DNA of 64,000 bases. Source: Nereocystis luetkeana (Eukaryota; Sar; Phaeophyceae; Laminariales; Laminariaceae). The translations under genes and the position numbers were made by a program. Below are positions 10,601 to 22,334 of this stretch, one piece after another (positions within the stretch are counted from its first letter, which is position 1; each line of letters opens with the position of its first letter). The DNA is taken from assembly GCA_031213475.1 (NCBI GenBank), contig JARUPZ010000002.1, forward strand, positions 4,225,049 through 4,289,048. The letters are read 5' to 3'. The notes under the pieces are model-generated. The model was given only the letters and a program-made list of their open reading frames with translations, had not been told where the DNA came from and made no database searches.

Positions 10601-13600
10601 TCCTTTGTTGCTTGCCTTAGTCATTTAACCATTGACCATGCATCCCTTTCGAGACGGATAGAGGGGGGGAGGGGCGATAGAACGAAGCCTGCAACCCCAC
10701 GGCTTGTCGAGAGTATGCCGCCCGACTCCAAACGCCCCCCTGTTTAGAGCTGTTACTAGTCTGGAAGGTAACTTGGCGGGTTCTAATACTACAAGCGTCG
10801 AGCAGGTCACGATATAATTATCTACAGACAGATCATCTACAGATCATCTATGTCCTAACCTGCCCGTCTGAGGTGCTGTGCAGAATCTGTGTGACTACAG
10901 AACCAACCCAGGAAACACGTGCTAAGCAGATCATGCAGATTATACCGCTCCCACCCGGCAGCATGAGCTGACCATACGGATCACATAGATCAGGGATCTG
11001 TCTTCCCTGCAAGAGCTAGATCACCCAGCGGGAACGATCTGTAGATGATCCGTCTGAATTGTGAAATACAATATTTGACAAAGTAAAACGGTTTTTACTC
11101 GTAGAGCCATGCATCGACACGGAGGATGCAAACAAAAAAGTTAGCCGGGTCAAAACCATCGATTGCCCGCAGATGGTTCATTCTGCCTTTTTAGAGAACC
11201 AGGCAAACCGACTACGCCACAACAGATGACGCCTCCCCGCCCGCTGGAAACCCGGCTGTGTACGATCGCCTGCTTCTTTTTTCGAGTATTCTGCTGTTGT
11301 GTGCGTGCTGCGCAACGAATTAATGATATCGCTGCTGATAATGGTGTGACTGCCTGGTGTGAAACGTGTTGTCAGGCTGTACGCGGTGGCTATTCGAGCG
11401 GGCCAGAAGGCTGGAGACTGGCGAGAAACCGTGCTGTTCTACCGGGAGGCGGAGCTGGTGGACCCTGGACCGTCCGCCGCCACGGCGACGTGTGTGTTTC
11501 TCGCGTGCTACGAGGCTAAGCAGGTGCAGTGCTCCTATCTGGCTGGAGCTGGCTGCCTTGCAGCGGACTGCCTGACTGACTGACTTACGGCTGACTGACT
11601 GACTGACTGACGGCTGACTGACTGACTGACTGACTGACTGACTGACCGACTTGACTGACTGACTGAATGACTGACAGACTGACGGCTGACTGACTGACTG
11701 ACCGACTGACTGACTGACTGACTGACTGACCGACTGACTGACTGACCGACTTGACTATTGGCTGCCTACGGCCATACGACATACCACTCTGATCTGACAT
11801 ACGAAATGGCAGGCCCCGTTTTGGTCCATGCAAAAATGTACCCGTACCCCCTTAACCGCAGTCCCGTTTTGGGGACAAACTACTTTTTTTTAGAAATAAT
11901 GGCAGGAAATGCGGAACCCCCTTTTTGTTCACCTCCAAGTTTATGAGGCTCTCCTCGCCTAAGCTGCCTTACCCCACACTGACCGAGTAAGTGATTCACA
12001 CAAAACCCGGCTGCAACCCTTCTATTACGGGAGGCCATACTGGTAGTGAATAGGACCTATGGTGTACATAAAAACCTACGGTACATATGTCACCATTTTT
12101 ACTGACAACATTTGGTCCTATTCACTATTGTCCCCCGTAAATAGAACTGGACTGTAGTCCCGGTATTGGGACAGACTTGCTCAAGATTTGGGTGGTTTGT
12201 CCCCCAAATCGGGGCTGTATGTACCCCTTAAGGCCTGAGGGGGAAAAATGCACACTTAACTTACAAGCCCTTTCGTACTGCAGTCCCGTTGTGGGGACGA
12301 AGTACTTGCTATTAGAGTCAGATTTGGGTGCATGTACACTGCGGTCGGTACTGCTGGGATAACAATCCGATGAGCAATCAGTCCCATGGTCTACGTGACG
12401 GCATTTGACGTGTGCCACGAGAGAGGGAGAGGGGTCGCACGTTTCGGCTACTTTTTTGTTTTTTTGTTTTTAATGACGGAGCTCCTTAACGCAAAATCGT
12501 CGGAATTTTCCGTTCCTGTTTTTTGCATAATTATGTTTCGTGTTAACTAAGGCCATGAGATTATTCATGAACCATGGTTCCCTTAGACCTATGCCAATGG
12601 TACGGCGAAGTTGCAATAAAAAGTTTGAATTTCAAAGATACCCGCCAAAAAATTCAGAACACGCTTCCTATGGGCCACCTAAAAAAAAAAAAGTTCCCAA
12701 CTTTTGGAAAAACCCCAAAAAAGCAAATCTGGGGCCGATGTTGGGCCAACATCGGCTTGAGAAAAACTCAGGCCGATCTTTGGTTCGAAGCGGCGAGATT
12801 CCGAGTCCGCGACAGACATCGATCAACAAAACCAACGATTGCGTCATGAATTCTGAACGGAGTGCGCTCGTTAGGGGCTCCGACCCACCCTAGGGTCACC
12901 GTCTTCACACCATGGCCGGTGTCATGTGGCGGGAGCTGGCCAGGCGTGTGATAAAAAAACATTTGGCCGCTGGTTTGCACAAAACAGAAGACAAAACTTC
13001 TCCATCCGTCTCGAATGGCGAAAAACAGACTTTTTTTCAGCTTTGGGAGGATACCGTAGGACGCCGCCGGCAAGCTCTCGCCCCCTAGACCATGGATCCA
13101 CCTGATATCTTCGAGGCCGTCATCTATACTCGTTGGGCTTGCCAGATACCGAGTGGGTAGGCCGTGGGCTGAGTCTTTGTCGAGATCGAGCGTCGATCGT
13201 TGCACGAGCTGGTTTCGATCGCCGTGTTGACAATTTGCGACCAGAAAACACACAAATTGCGCCGCCTGCAGCCGTTGGGGAAAAAAAAAAAAAAATCAAA
13301 CATTTTCCCCCTTTTTTTCCCACAGCGGCGGTACGAGAAAATTTTCGGCTGTTTTTTTAAAGCGATATATTTGAAAAAAAACTTTTGAACTTCGCGTTTC
13401 CATTGGCATAGATCTTAGGCACTTTGATTTTTCTTGAAGTTGGTTTTTGGGTGTAGAAGAGCTCCTCTAGCGGGGAGCGTCAAAAACAGAATGGTGCACC
13501 TCTGCTTCGATTATAAAAACCAAAACGATGTTGGGTAGCTAGGTCATCCGACTGAGTTGGGAAGCCTCATCAGTCAGAAATATTTTCGGCCCAAAAAATG

Positions 13601-14313
13601 CTGCATACATACATACCTACAGTAGGGCTGGGCACTGGTACAGTATGTACTGCCAGTAGTATCCTACTGATTGCCTTGGCGGGCATAAACGCCACTATTT
13701 GATAGTTTTTTTTTCTCCTACGTACGCCCGAGACACACGCCGTTGTTATTCGTACGAAAACCCACTATATAAATGCGTTTCGGGAGGAGATGGTAGAGAG
13801 GAGAGACAGTATACTGTTGCTATCCAGTATACTGATTATATTCGATAGCAGTTTAATCGCGACTGACTCAGCCAGCCAGTGTCCAGCCCTCTTACCTCTT
13901 ACATTACCAGGGACCATATAACATTTAGGACGCGATATTGTTCGTAAAAATAGGGAAATATATTGGTTTTTGTTTATACCGTAGGTCCTATTTACTGCGG
14001 TGCCCCGCACTACTGTGGTAGAAAACAGGCATTCCATTCTCGTATTCTGAGCTACAGTAGAGTGATACGGTTGAGTACTGTAGTCGATGGCTCCGTAGGC
14101 TGGTCGCCGGTGTTCCTCTACAGTTGGCCCGGCATTTGTGGATGTAAGGATGGATGGATGGATGGATGGATGGATGGATGGATGGATGGATGGATGGATG
14201 GATGGATGGATGGATGGATGGATGGATGGATGGATGGATGGACGGACGGATTGATGAATGAATGGATGGATGGATGGATGGATGGATGGATGAATGGATA
14301 GATGGATGGATGG

Positions 14314-14349
<36 letters not shown>

Positions 14350-15479
14350 ATGGATGGATGGATGGATGGATGGATGGATGGATGGATGGACGGATGCATG
14401 GATGGATGGATGGATGGAGGGATGCATGGATGGAAGGATGCATCCAATGGGTGTGTGATTTTATGGGTATTTAATTTGCCGATGGGTATGGCGGGTGGAT
14501 GGACGGATGGGTGCATGGATGGTTTGCGGTAGATGATGGGTGCATATCAGTGTCGAATATTCATGGAGAATTGCTCTGGATTATGGACGAATTTCATGGA
14601 GTAGGTGATGGATATATTATAAACGGACCGGCATGGTTTCTGGAGGATGGATAGAGTGCTGGTACGTACAGGATAGTAAAAGAGGGTCGGGGCGTAATTC
14701 CGAAGAATTTAAGCTTCATATAAGCGTGAACAGTGCCTAAGCAATGAAAAACAAACAAGAAAGTGTGTTGTTTGTTTCTCCTTTTTCTGGTCGCGGAGAA
14801 GTCGCGACGAGCGTGAGATAGCAAAATTCGGTTTAAAAATCTACCCAGCTTCTGGGAATGCTGAACCCTGTGCGCAATAAAAATGAAGGGAAGTACCGGG
14901 GGGGGGGGGGGAGAAAGGAAAAGACAGCTGTAACCACGGCTTGTCCGGAGAGCTATAAGCAGAAAGTAAAAAATGAAGGTGATTGTTTTTTTTTGTTGTA
15001 TGCGAACGGTAAGGTCGGTGGTGGCTGCAGGCGGGCAGCCTAATGGGCCTCTCTCTGCACACAGCACGTGAATTTTTTCTCGTTTTTTCTCTATTTGTCA
15101 CCACAATATGGATGAGTGCGATAGAGCGAGATAACCTCCTGTCAATAGGTTGCGCCGCTCGATGCCGCTTCATGTGACGTAGACGAGGTCTCTCAGTTTA
15201 TTTTTTGTGTTGCAGTCGGTGTAGGTTTGGGTTTGTTAGGACTTTCGTACGTCCTAGTTTTATGTGATTTTTGTGTGTAGTTTAGTGTATCAATTGTTGT
15301 TGGAATGGGGAGTATGCGCAATTTGTTATTTAATAGGTGGGCAAGTAGGTAGGTATGTGGATTTTCTATAGCTTACGTTGGGCGGTTTAGGTTGCTTCTG
15401 CAGTTTCAGCGGTGGGTACGCCGCAAGGGACGTCGTCTGGGTGCTCGCGTACTTTGGAAGGCGTCATCTCTATACGACC

Positions 15480-15520
<41 letters not shown>

Positions 15521-15667
15521 AGCTCCTGGAAACGACTCATGAAACGATCCATGCAGCGCCTGCGCTCTACACCCCACCTGGTCGTTGAAAAGCCGACCGT
15601 CCCGGCGTTGTAGGGATGCGAGGGTCGGTGGGTCATACGCCTACGGCCATGCATGTCATGGCATGAG

Positions 15668-15699
<32 letters not shown>

Positions 15700-15797
15700 T
15701 TCCGCCAATCTCTTTAGATCGGCCCACGCAACGCTTGACCCGTACGCCCCCCTCTAACGACCAAGGCAAGCAACAAATGAGCCCCCCCCCCCCTCCC

Positions 15798-15846
<49 letters not shown>

Positions 15847-18721
15847 TCGGCTTTCGGTTCCAGTACGCGGCTGCCGTCTCGTTGGCTTCCTCTGCATTGA
15901 AACCGCCGTGGGAAGAAATCCCCCGCAGGAGGGTGCTGATGAATAAGATCATCCTGGCATGCGGCAGGGCTGGCCCCGACCACTACCGCCAGGTGGGTGG
16001 GTGGGTGTGTCGGTGGGTGGGTGGGTGGGTGGGTGGGTGCACTTTGTTTGACGCGCGGGCGCTGTATGAGCAAGAAGAGGTTTGCGGAACATTTACCGTA
16101 CCGCCTCTAGCCTTGAGAGGTCCACGAATTTTCCCGTGTCAATTATTGTGTGTGTGTTTTGCCGTCGGTTTGTCCGTCGGTTTGTCACGGAGAAGCCGTT
16201 TCCGAGGTCTTTTATCACGGGGGGCCATAGAAAAATAGGACCAAATATTGTCACTAAATATAGGGGGAAAATGTAGTTTTTTTTTGTGTGTACCGTAGGT
16301 CCTACTTACCATGGGTCCCCCGTAATAGTTAATTCGACGGTTTTTGTGGCATAAAGAGCGGAGGCGGCGGAAACGGACACCTGCCTCCTTGTGACGACGG
16401 ACCTGCTTGACGGAGCGCTTGCGTGGCACGATTCGAGCACCGCGCAGTTCCTCATCCGCGCCCCTGTGCCTCCCTCTCGTTCTCCCCGAAAGCGAAACGC
16501 CTGCCGGCCGCTCCTTCTTGTGCTTTTCCCGGTAGCCCGAGTTGCCTTCCGGCGCGGTGAACAAGCAGCACCTACCCGTCCACCCGGCCACTCACCCGCC
16601 CTTATCTTCTACACTACTGGAAAACTGTGTCCCACACTAATTCCAAGCTGGTTTTTCCCAAATCTCGAGGGGTTGGCTTGGGGTGCACCTCTCACTCGGT
16701 GCCGTGCCTCAAATATACCGTTTTGTTCGCCAAGCGATACCACGCGATACCAACCGCAGCCCATAGTGTTGCCACACATCAATTCATTTTTGGTTGTGTC
16801 CCGCGCCATCCCATCCTGTTCCTAACTGTCCCAAGCCCATTCCCACCCCACCCTGATTGCTCTCATATCCCATGCCGTCCCATACCCATCCCATGCCCAA
16901 ACCCATCCCATACCCATCCCATCCCATCCCATCCCATCCCCACACCAAATCCCATCGCATCCCATCCCCACACCAAATCCCATGGCATTCCATCCCACCT
17001 CCTCCACACCCAATCCCATCCCATCCCATCCCATCCCCCCCCCCAAGCCAATCCCCACACCCAACCACCCCCCCCCCCCCCCCCCCCCCCCCTCCCCCCG
17101 AACTTTCCAGGGCCTCAACTATTTCGAAAACCTGGAGCGAACGATAGGCTCGGACGGCTACACCCTCACGGCGACCATCGACGTGCTCCGGCGCCTGGGC
17201 GACTGGCGGCGCGCCCTCCCCCTCCTGGAGCGCCTCGCGGCGCTCGGCATCCCCGCAGAGAAAGGCCTCCTCACCTCTACCAACGCCGTCGTGTCCGCCA
17301 TGGGCGCCGACAATTTCGGGCGGGCGCGACGGCTGGTGGAGCGGGCGGAGTCGGAGTGGGGCGTGAGGGGGGACACCGTGACGTACGGCACCCTGTTGCT
17401 GTCTGCGAGCGAACGGTTGCCGCCGCCCGTACCGCTTTCGGCTCTAGCTGCCGCGGCGGCTGCGGCGGCTGCGGCTGGGGAGGACGGGGGGGCTAGGCGG
17501 GGGGTGATGGAAGGAGTGGAAGTGTCGGTAGAAGGGAGTGGGGGGGGGGGGGCGAGGGGGAGAGGGAGGGGGGGGTGGGGCGATGACGCAGGCGGGGGTT
17601 AGGGAGGGAGGGGAGAGAGAAGGAGGGGAGGAGGGGGCGGGGGAGGGGGAGGGGGAGCGGGAGTGGGAGACGGTAAGCCTGCTGCGTTCGGCGGCGTTGG
17701 CTCGGGCGGTGCCCTCGGAGTCTTGCCTGAATATGGTCCTGTTCAGGTTGGCGAGGAACGGCGCGTGGGAGGAGGCGACGGCGTTCGTCGAGGCCATCGA
17801 GCGCGTGGGGCTCCGGGTCTCTAGAAACCAGGCGAGTTTGTTTTCGAGTGATGCGCGGTATTTTTGTTTATGTTCGTGCTCTTTTCTAGTGCTATTGCTC
17901 TTACTCTTCACTCTTATTTTCTCTTGCTACTGCCCTTACCTTTACCCCCACTATTTCTTCGCTGCTCTCAGCTTATTTTCTTCGCTCGTCCTCCTACTCC
18001 TGGTCATGCTCCTCCTCCTCCTCCTCCTCCTACTCCTGATCATGCTCCTACTCCTACTCCTACTCCTGATCATGCTCCTACTCTTCTGCTGTTCATCTTC
18101 CTCTTCCTCTCACGCTTGCTCTTTCTCGTACTCTTCACTCCTGCTCATACTCTTTACTTGTACTACTTATCGTACTATTTATCTCGCTCTTACCCTTTCT
18201 TCTTCTCTTTCTCCTATTCTTCACTCCTCCTGCTCCTACTCCTTCTCCTACTCCTATTCTGCCCGTTACTATTCCAGCAAGAGGCCCTGCTGTCCGCCCT
18301 TTGCATCGGCGAGCGGTGGCGGGACGCGATCGCTGTGGTGGACACGATGCTCCTCCAATCCACCGCCGTGGACAACGCTACCGCCGGCCTGGCCATGAAG
18401 GCCTACGCCAACATAGGCCTCAGAGACCACTGGAGATCGGTGAGATGGCCTGCTGCAGCCTATGTAGTAGCGGTGGTGGTGGTGGTAGAGGAAGGAATAT
18501 GATTGGGGGGGGGGAAGCTCCTTTTTTTTGCTGTGGCTTTCGCCGTTGGGGTCGTCGGCGATGGTTGGTTTGTATTTTTTTTTTTGTCGACTGTGGACTG
18601 GTTCATTGGTTGCCTTTTTTGGTTCATTTCACCTGGTCGGTTTCTATTTTGTTTTGGTTGGTTGGTTGATTTTTAATTGGTTGATTATCGGTTGGTTGGT
18701 TGATTGGTTGATTGGTTAATC

Positions 18722-18758
<37 letters not shown>

Positions 18759-21700
18759 GTTGATTGATTGATTGGTAGGTGGATAGTTTTTTAGTTTTTT
18801 TTTTTTTCACCCCCCCACCCCGTCACCCATAGACCTCAAATCACACGCACCGGCTGCCGCTCTTTTGGGCTCTCCTCTGCGCGCGTGCGTGTGCGTAGGC
18901 GTTAACCCTCATGAAGCGCGCCCAAAGAGCGTCTGAGGGATCGATGATGGACGACGGGCTGGATGCATCGTCTTGGAGGTGTCTGCTAGCCGGGTTGGCG
19001 CGCGAGGGTCTCAACGAGGAAGCGGCGTTGGTCATGCGGGAGATGGTTGGGGTGGGCGTTCGGGTCGATGAGGTGGGTTGGATGTGATAGTACATTAGCG
19101 ACCCCCTCTATGGTGCCGGTTGAGCAGAATCGTGCCGGCTGCCCGCGATGATACCTGTGGAGTCGCTTGACACAGCTGGGACTAAACGGGGTGGTAGTGT
19201 GCAGAATAGTGGCAATGGTGCTGGTTGCGTATGCATCTTGTCCCTGTGTTGTTGGCTGGCGCAAACCGGTAGTATAGAGGGACTATTGCTGTACTGCTCT
19301 ACCTGGTAAGCACGTCCTATGAACAGGCCCATGCTGCATTGTAATCGCACGGGCTTGTCGTTTGTTTTGGGCGGCATGCGTGCACCCCAAGGGGATCAGA
19401 GCACTCAACCTCTGTGTGACCTCCACCGCCTACGAGTATACGATGAAACTGTTGCTCTTTGCCGCGAAGTTGTACACAGGCTGGTGGATCGACCGCCTCT
19501 GCCCCCACTTGAGTGGGGTGCCGCTAAGCTACTGGATGTACGCGTCTCCGCTTGTTGGCGCCGTCGGGGTTCGCGCGCGGGACCGCTGCAACTGGTGTGC
19601 TCTCGAGGAAGCCATGCCCGTTCGTAGCCTCCGCCCATCTCGAAACCCACGCAGCAAACGCTGATTAGACTCCCATTTGCTCGGACACACGAAAACACAA
19701 ACTCGCATCCACGCGCTCTCTCGCAAGACCCCCCCCCGCGTGTACATCTCACCCGCTCCATATTCACCCCCACCCCCACCCTTCATGTATACGTAATTAT
19801 TGTCCGCCGCGGCGTCATTCCGATCTGTTCCGCAGCACTCCGGTGCGGTGCTCGTAACGTCAGCCCACAAAGCCGGCGACCACGCGGGCGCGCTCGCCTG
19901 GGTCCATCGTCTCCGAGACGCGGGCCTCCCCGTCTCCCGAAACGGTTACGCCGCAGCGGTAGACGCCTGCTGCTCTCTGGGAAACCCCGAGGCCGCGATG
20001 GGCGTGCTGAGGGCCATGGCTGAGGCGGGTGTGGTGCCCAGCCCCTCCGTCTACAACGCCGTTTTTGAGACTATATGTCCCCCTTGGGAGGGCGGGTATG
20101 ATGGCAGCAGGAGGTGGAAGGAAGGAGGCGGAGGAGGAGGAAGAGGAGGGGGGGAGAACGAGGCGTTTTTGGAAGGAGGGTCGGGGGAGCGTGATGAGAC
20201 CGATGGGGGTAGCGGCGATGACGTTGTTGCTGGTGGCGAGGGTGGGGGTGAGGGTGGTGGTGTTGGTGGTCGTGCTGCTGGTGGTGGGGGTAGCGGCAGA
20301 AGCATTGTCGTCGAGGTTAACGGGCTCGTGGGGGGGGACGTTGGCGGTGGTGGCGGGGGGAGGGGGGGTGGGGGTGGGGCCGAGATGGGGGGGCGGGAGC
20401 TTCGGAGACGAGATCCCAGGGCGGCAGAAAAGGCCGACAGCGTGGCGGCGCTTTTTAAGAGCATGGCGGAGCGGGGCGTTCCGATGAACGGGGTGACGTA
20501 CGCGTTGGTGATGGCCGCGCTGCTGGCGGCCGAGCGAGTCGACGATGTGTTGGGGCTGTGGAAGCAGGTGGGGCGCGAGAGAGGGGAGCGAGTGTGAAAT
20601 CAGCTGTGCGTGGCGGGGGGCCGGAAAGACGGATCGAGTAGATTGCACGGGAGAAAGGCCTCTTGTTGTTGTAGGCTGTCCACGGTGGGCGTGTGGTGGC
20701 GGGTGCCCACGTGCCCACCCGCCCCTTGTTTACGTGCCTCCAACCCTGCCGGTGCCGCTTTTATGTGTGGCATTCGCGGGTGTGTTGTTGTTGTTGTTGG
20801 TGGTGTTGGTGTTGGTGTTGTTGGTGCTGTTGTTGTTGCTTTGGTGTTGTTGCTGCTTTTTATTTTTTTATTCAAGATGTTGATTCAAGATGTTGGCCTT
20901 TACTTGACTTTGGGTCGGCGTACTGCGTGGGATCATTTGACACGGGCGGTCAGGGTGTCGGGTTTTCCTCCCTTTCTTTGCGACGGCATGACTCGTTCGA
21001 TGACAGCTCCCGTAGGGGTTTTACTCCCCCCCCAACACGGGAAAATGAATGAACTCAATTGAAGCTGTCATCCATACGCAAGTCCGCCTCACCCGCGGTT
21101 CTTGATAGGATGCAGCTAGCCCACCCTTCATGCGACTCGCCGGACATCCCACGGGAGCTTCGCGCTTGGTGCAAGCAATGTCTGCCTGGTCGGTGAAAAT
21201 CCGACATCCTCCGTCCCGGCATTATAAGGATGCGAGGTTCTATTATGGTCATACGACTACGGTCATGCATGATATCGAGTACATCTCTCCTATCGAGCAC
21301 CCCTTCCCCCCCCCCCCCCCCCCGCTCGCCCCCCGGTCCCCTCGCGCCCCCCTTCAGCCCCACCTCACCTTACCCCACCCCACCCCACCCCGTGCGGAAA
21401 TACCCCCCGTGGTTGGTTTTACTCAACCCCTGGCAGGCGTGGACCGATCCGAGTGCTGCGCCGCTGCGCCGGGATATGGCGCATCGTGTGCTCGACATCT
21501 GCAGGACCCAGGGGAGGGGCGGGTTGGCGGTACAGCTTCTTCAGGTCGGCGCGCGGCTTGCTGTCGGGGGTGACGTCTTGTGGCCGGGCGCGCGGTCGTA
21601 CTGGGCGGCGATGGAGGCGGTGAGCAGGCGGGGTGTCGGAGGAGCATGTGGAGTGAGAATTGTTGTGGATGTGTGTGTTTTTTTTTTAATTACTTTCTTG

Positions 21701-22334
21701 TTTTGTTTCGTTTGGTGTTTTGATTTTTTGTCCTGTGGTGTTGTTTTTTTTCGTTAGGCTCGCTTGGCTTGGTTTCGGTTGCTCGGTGTGATTGTTGTGA
21801 TTGTTGTTGGTGTTGTTGGTGTTGTCGGGTTTTTTACTGTGGTTTGTTGTTGCTGTTACTGTTCTTGCTGTGCTGTGATGTTGCTATTTCTCTTGCTGCT
21901 GCTGCTGCTGCTGCTGTTGCTGCTGCTGTTGTCGCTGTCATTGCGCACTCCTACCCGGGGGAGCAAGGGAGAGGGTAGGCACTTGATTGCACCCCCCCCC
22001 GCGCGCAACCTTCGTTGGACGATCGCGATGCTTTGCTCCCCTTTTTTCTCTGCATGATCCCTCTCCGTCCCCCTCTCGCTCCCCGCCTGCTCGATTTCGC
22101 CTACTCCCGCTTGCCCACTGTGTCCGCCCCCCTGATGCCCCTTCCTTACGCTGCCAGTGCGAGCGCGAGGGCGCGAGCGCGTGGCGCGCGGCTCTCGCCC
22201 TTCTCGACGCATGGGACGCCGGCCTCCTCCCTCACGACGACCTCCTTGCGGACGCCGCCGCCGGAATCGTGCAGCAAGCCGCTATCGGCGGAGCAGCCGA
22301 AGCTATCGAAGCGGCCGCGGCTCGAGTGTGGTGA
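7691..22334 (+). CDS. Pentatricopeptide repeat (PPR) protein, multi-exon, 5' end not resolved
   Basis: Exons fitted by AG/GT borders and matching phase: 7691-7839, 11376-11523, 15864-15992, 17111-17527, 17592-17831, 18278-18439, 18899-19072, 19836-20567, 21437-21619, 22158-22334 (TGA). They join to 836 residues. The exons carry helical ~35-residue repeats of PPR type, for example [51 protein letters not shown] and [16 protein letters not shown] proteins bind organellar RNA and act in its processing, editing or translation, so a mitochondrial or plastid site is expected but not shown. A run of ATGs at 7652 is in frame with the first exon but sits in a GAT microsatellite. An Arg-rich, transit-like ORF at 5573 could be the real first exon, but no good donor links it. 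The 17527/17592 junction lies in G-rich sequence and is the least certain. The intron after 17831 appears to use a GC donor. Confidence 0.85.
8777..8888. mobile_element. R1 MITE
   Basis: TTACCGGGGACCATAG at one end and GGCCCCCCGTAA at the other; followed by TA. Lies in the first PPR intron. Confidence 0.8.
8939..9043. mobile_element. R1 MITE, near-consensus
   Basis: TTACGGGGGACCACAG ... CATGGTCCCCCGTAA flanked by TA. Interior carries GGACCTACGGTA and ATATTTGGTCC, the usual sub-terminal marks. Confidence 0.88.
9610..9740. repeat. Two-unit ~63-bp tandem duplication
   Basis: GTTGTCATCGATATATGAACGAGAAA and its diverged copy TTGTCGTCAATATACGAC..AACGAGAAA lie side by side; each is followed by a T-rich tail ending TTTTTAGT. 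Confidence 0.55.
10132..10675 (+). repeat. R3 modules A and B in several broken copies
   Basis: Module A at 10132-10280 and 10607-10660, module B at 10330-10455, 10474-10505 and a scrap near 10560. Each junction carries a run of G. The cluster looks like repeated insertion or rearrangement at poly-G sites. Confidence 0.75.
11570..11757. repeat. (GACT)n microsatellite
   Basis: Tetranucleotide array starting some 45 bases after the donor of exon 11376-11523. The Ser/Val/Gln-rich minus ORF over it is an artefact. Confidence 0.95.
11852..11893. mobile_element. R2 half element
   Basis: Only one arm, TTAACCGCAGTCCCGTTTTG then GGGACAAACTAC. Confidence 0.6.
12025..12140. mobile_element. R1 MITE
   Basis: TTACGGGAGGCCATAC ... 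TTGTCCCCCGTAA, in the second PPR intron next to R2 copies. Confidence 0.8.
12143..12231. mobile_element. R2 hairpin element, diverged
   Basis: Arms GACTGTAGTCCCGGTATTGG and TTTGTCCCCCAAATCGGGGC, ending CCCCTTAA. Confidence 0.7.
12270..12311. mobile_element. R2 half element
   Basis: One arm, CTGCAGTCCCGTTGTGGGGA then CGAAGTACTTG. Confidence 0.55.
12768..13253 (-). CDS. 161-codon ORF of unknown function inside a PPR intron
   Basis: Open frame on the strand opposite the PPR gene, inside its intron 11524-15863. The product has mixed composition with stretches such as [16 protein letters not shown] and [13 protein letters not shown]. It is flanked by short diverged inverted repeats near 12582-12670 and 13325-13420, so it may be the remnant of a transposon passenger or transposase gene. 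No catalytic motif was seen and no family is recognised. Confidence 0.3.
   Translation of the reverse strand: MCFLVANCQHGDRNQLVQRSTLDLDKDSAHGLPTRYLASPTSIDDGLEDIRWIHGLGGESLPAASYGILPKLKKSLFFAIRDGWRSFVFCFVQTSGQMFFYHTPGQLPPHDTGHGVKTVTLGWVGAPNERTPFRIHDAIVGFVDRCLSRTRNLAASNQRSA
13904..14012. mobile_element. R1 MITE, diverged
   Basis: TTACCAGGGACCATAT at one end, CGGTGCCCCGCA at the other; interior ACCGTAGGTCC recognisable. Confidence 0.7.
14147..14440. repeat. (GATG)n microsatellite, ~290 bp
   Basis: Nearly pure GGAT units with a few GGAC and GAAT variants, in a PPR intron. It yields spurious His-Pro-Ser-Ile and Met-Asp-Gly-Trp ORFs. Confidence 0.97.
14800..14945. repeat. R4 repeat, variant
   Basis: GAATGCTGAACCCTGTGC then AATAAAAATGAAGGGAAGTA and a G run; similar to 43750-43900. 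Confidence 0.6.
15480..15517. repeat. (CTG)n microsatellite
   Basis: About 12 CTG units in a PPR intron. Confidence 0.95.
15585..15665 (-). repeat. R3 module B, partial
   Basis: Reverse copy with CGTCCCGGCGTTGTAGGGAT and CTACGGCCATGCATG; followed by poly-C. Confidence 0.7.
15671..15842. repeat. Poly-C tracts, R3 remnant and (CT)n
   Basis: Poly-C at 15671-15701, a reverse R3 module A scrap at 15750-15780, poly-C again from 15783, then a (CT)n pyrimidine run up to the next PPR exon, where it may serve as the polypyrimidine tract. Confidence 0.85.
16215..16325. mobile_element. R1 MITE
   Basis: TCACGGGGGGCCATAG ... ATGGGTCCCCCGTAA with TA on both sides. Confidence 0.82.
16815..17099. repeat. 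CCCAT pentamer array ending in poly-C
   Basis: Degenerate CATCC/CCCAT units followed by a ~30-base C run. It lies right before the acceptor at 17110, so it doubles as a long pyrimidine-rich branch region. Confidence 0.9.
17880..18276. repeat. Pyrimidine-rich (CTCCTA)-type tract in a PPR intron
   Basis: Repeated CTCCTACTCCTGATCATG and simpler CTC units fill almost the whole intron 17832-18277. Confidence 0.85.
18655..18780. repeat. (GATT)n / (GGTT)n microsatellite
   Basis: Tetranucleotide array in the intron before exon 18899-19072. Confidence 0.9.
20090..20420 (+). other. Gly/Glu-rich low-complexity insert within a PPR exon
   Basis: Within exon 19836-20567, two PPR-like blocks (ending [13 protein letters not shown] and resuming at [16 protein letters not shown]) are separated by about 110 residues made almost only of Gly, Glu, Arg and Val from G-rich DNA. 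The frame stays open through the whole insert, which argues that it is translated rather than an unrecognised intron. A cryptic intron cannot be excluded. Confidence 0.6.
21055..21302 (-). repeat. R3 module B, near full length
   Basis: Reverse copy from TGAAGCTGTCATCCATACGC to CATGCATGATATCGAGTAC, then poly-C. Lies in a PPR intron. Confidence 0.8.

Noticed and set aside
14118..14516. His-Pro-Ser-Ile repeat ORFs
   Set aside because: Translation of the GATG microsatellite; all frames on both strands are open.
19860..20648. 262-codon minus ORF
   Set aside because: Antisense of a PPR exon in GC-rich DNA; the plus strand has the repeats and splice sites.
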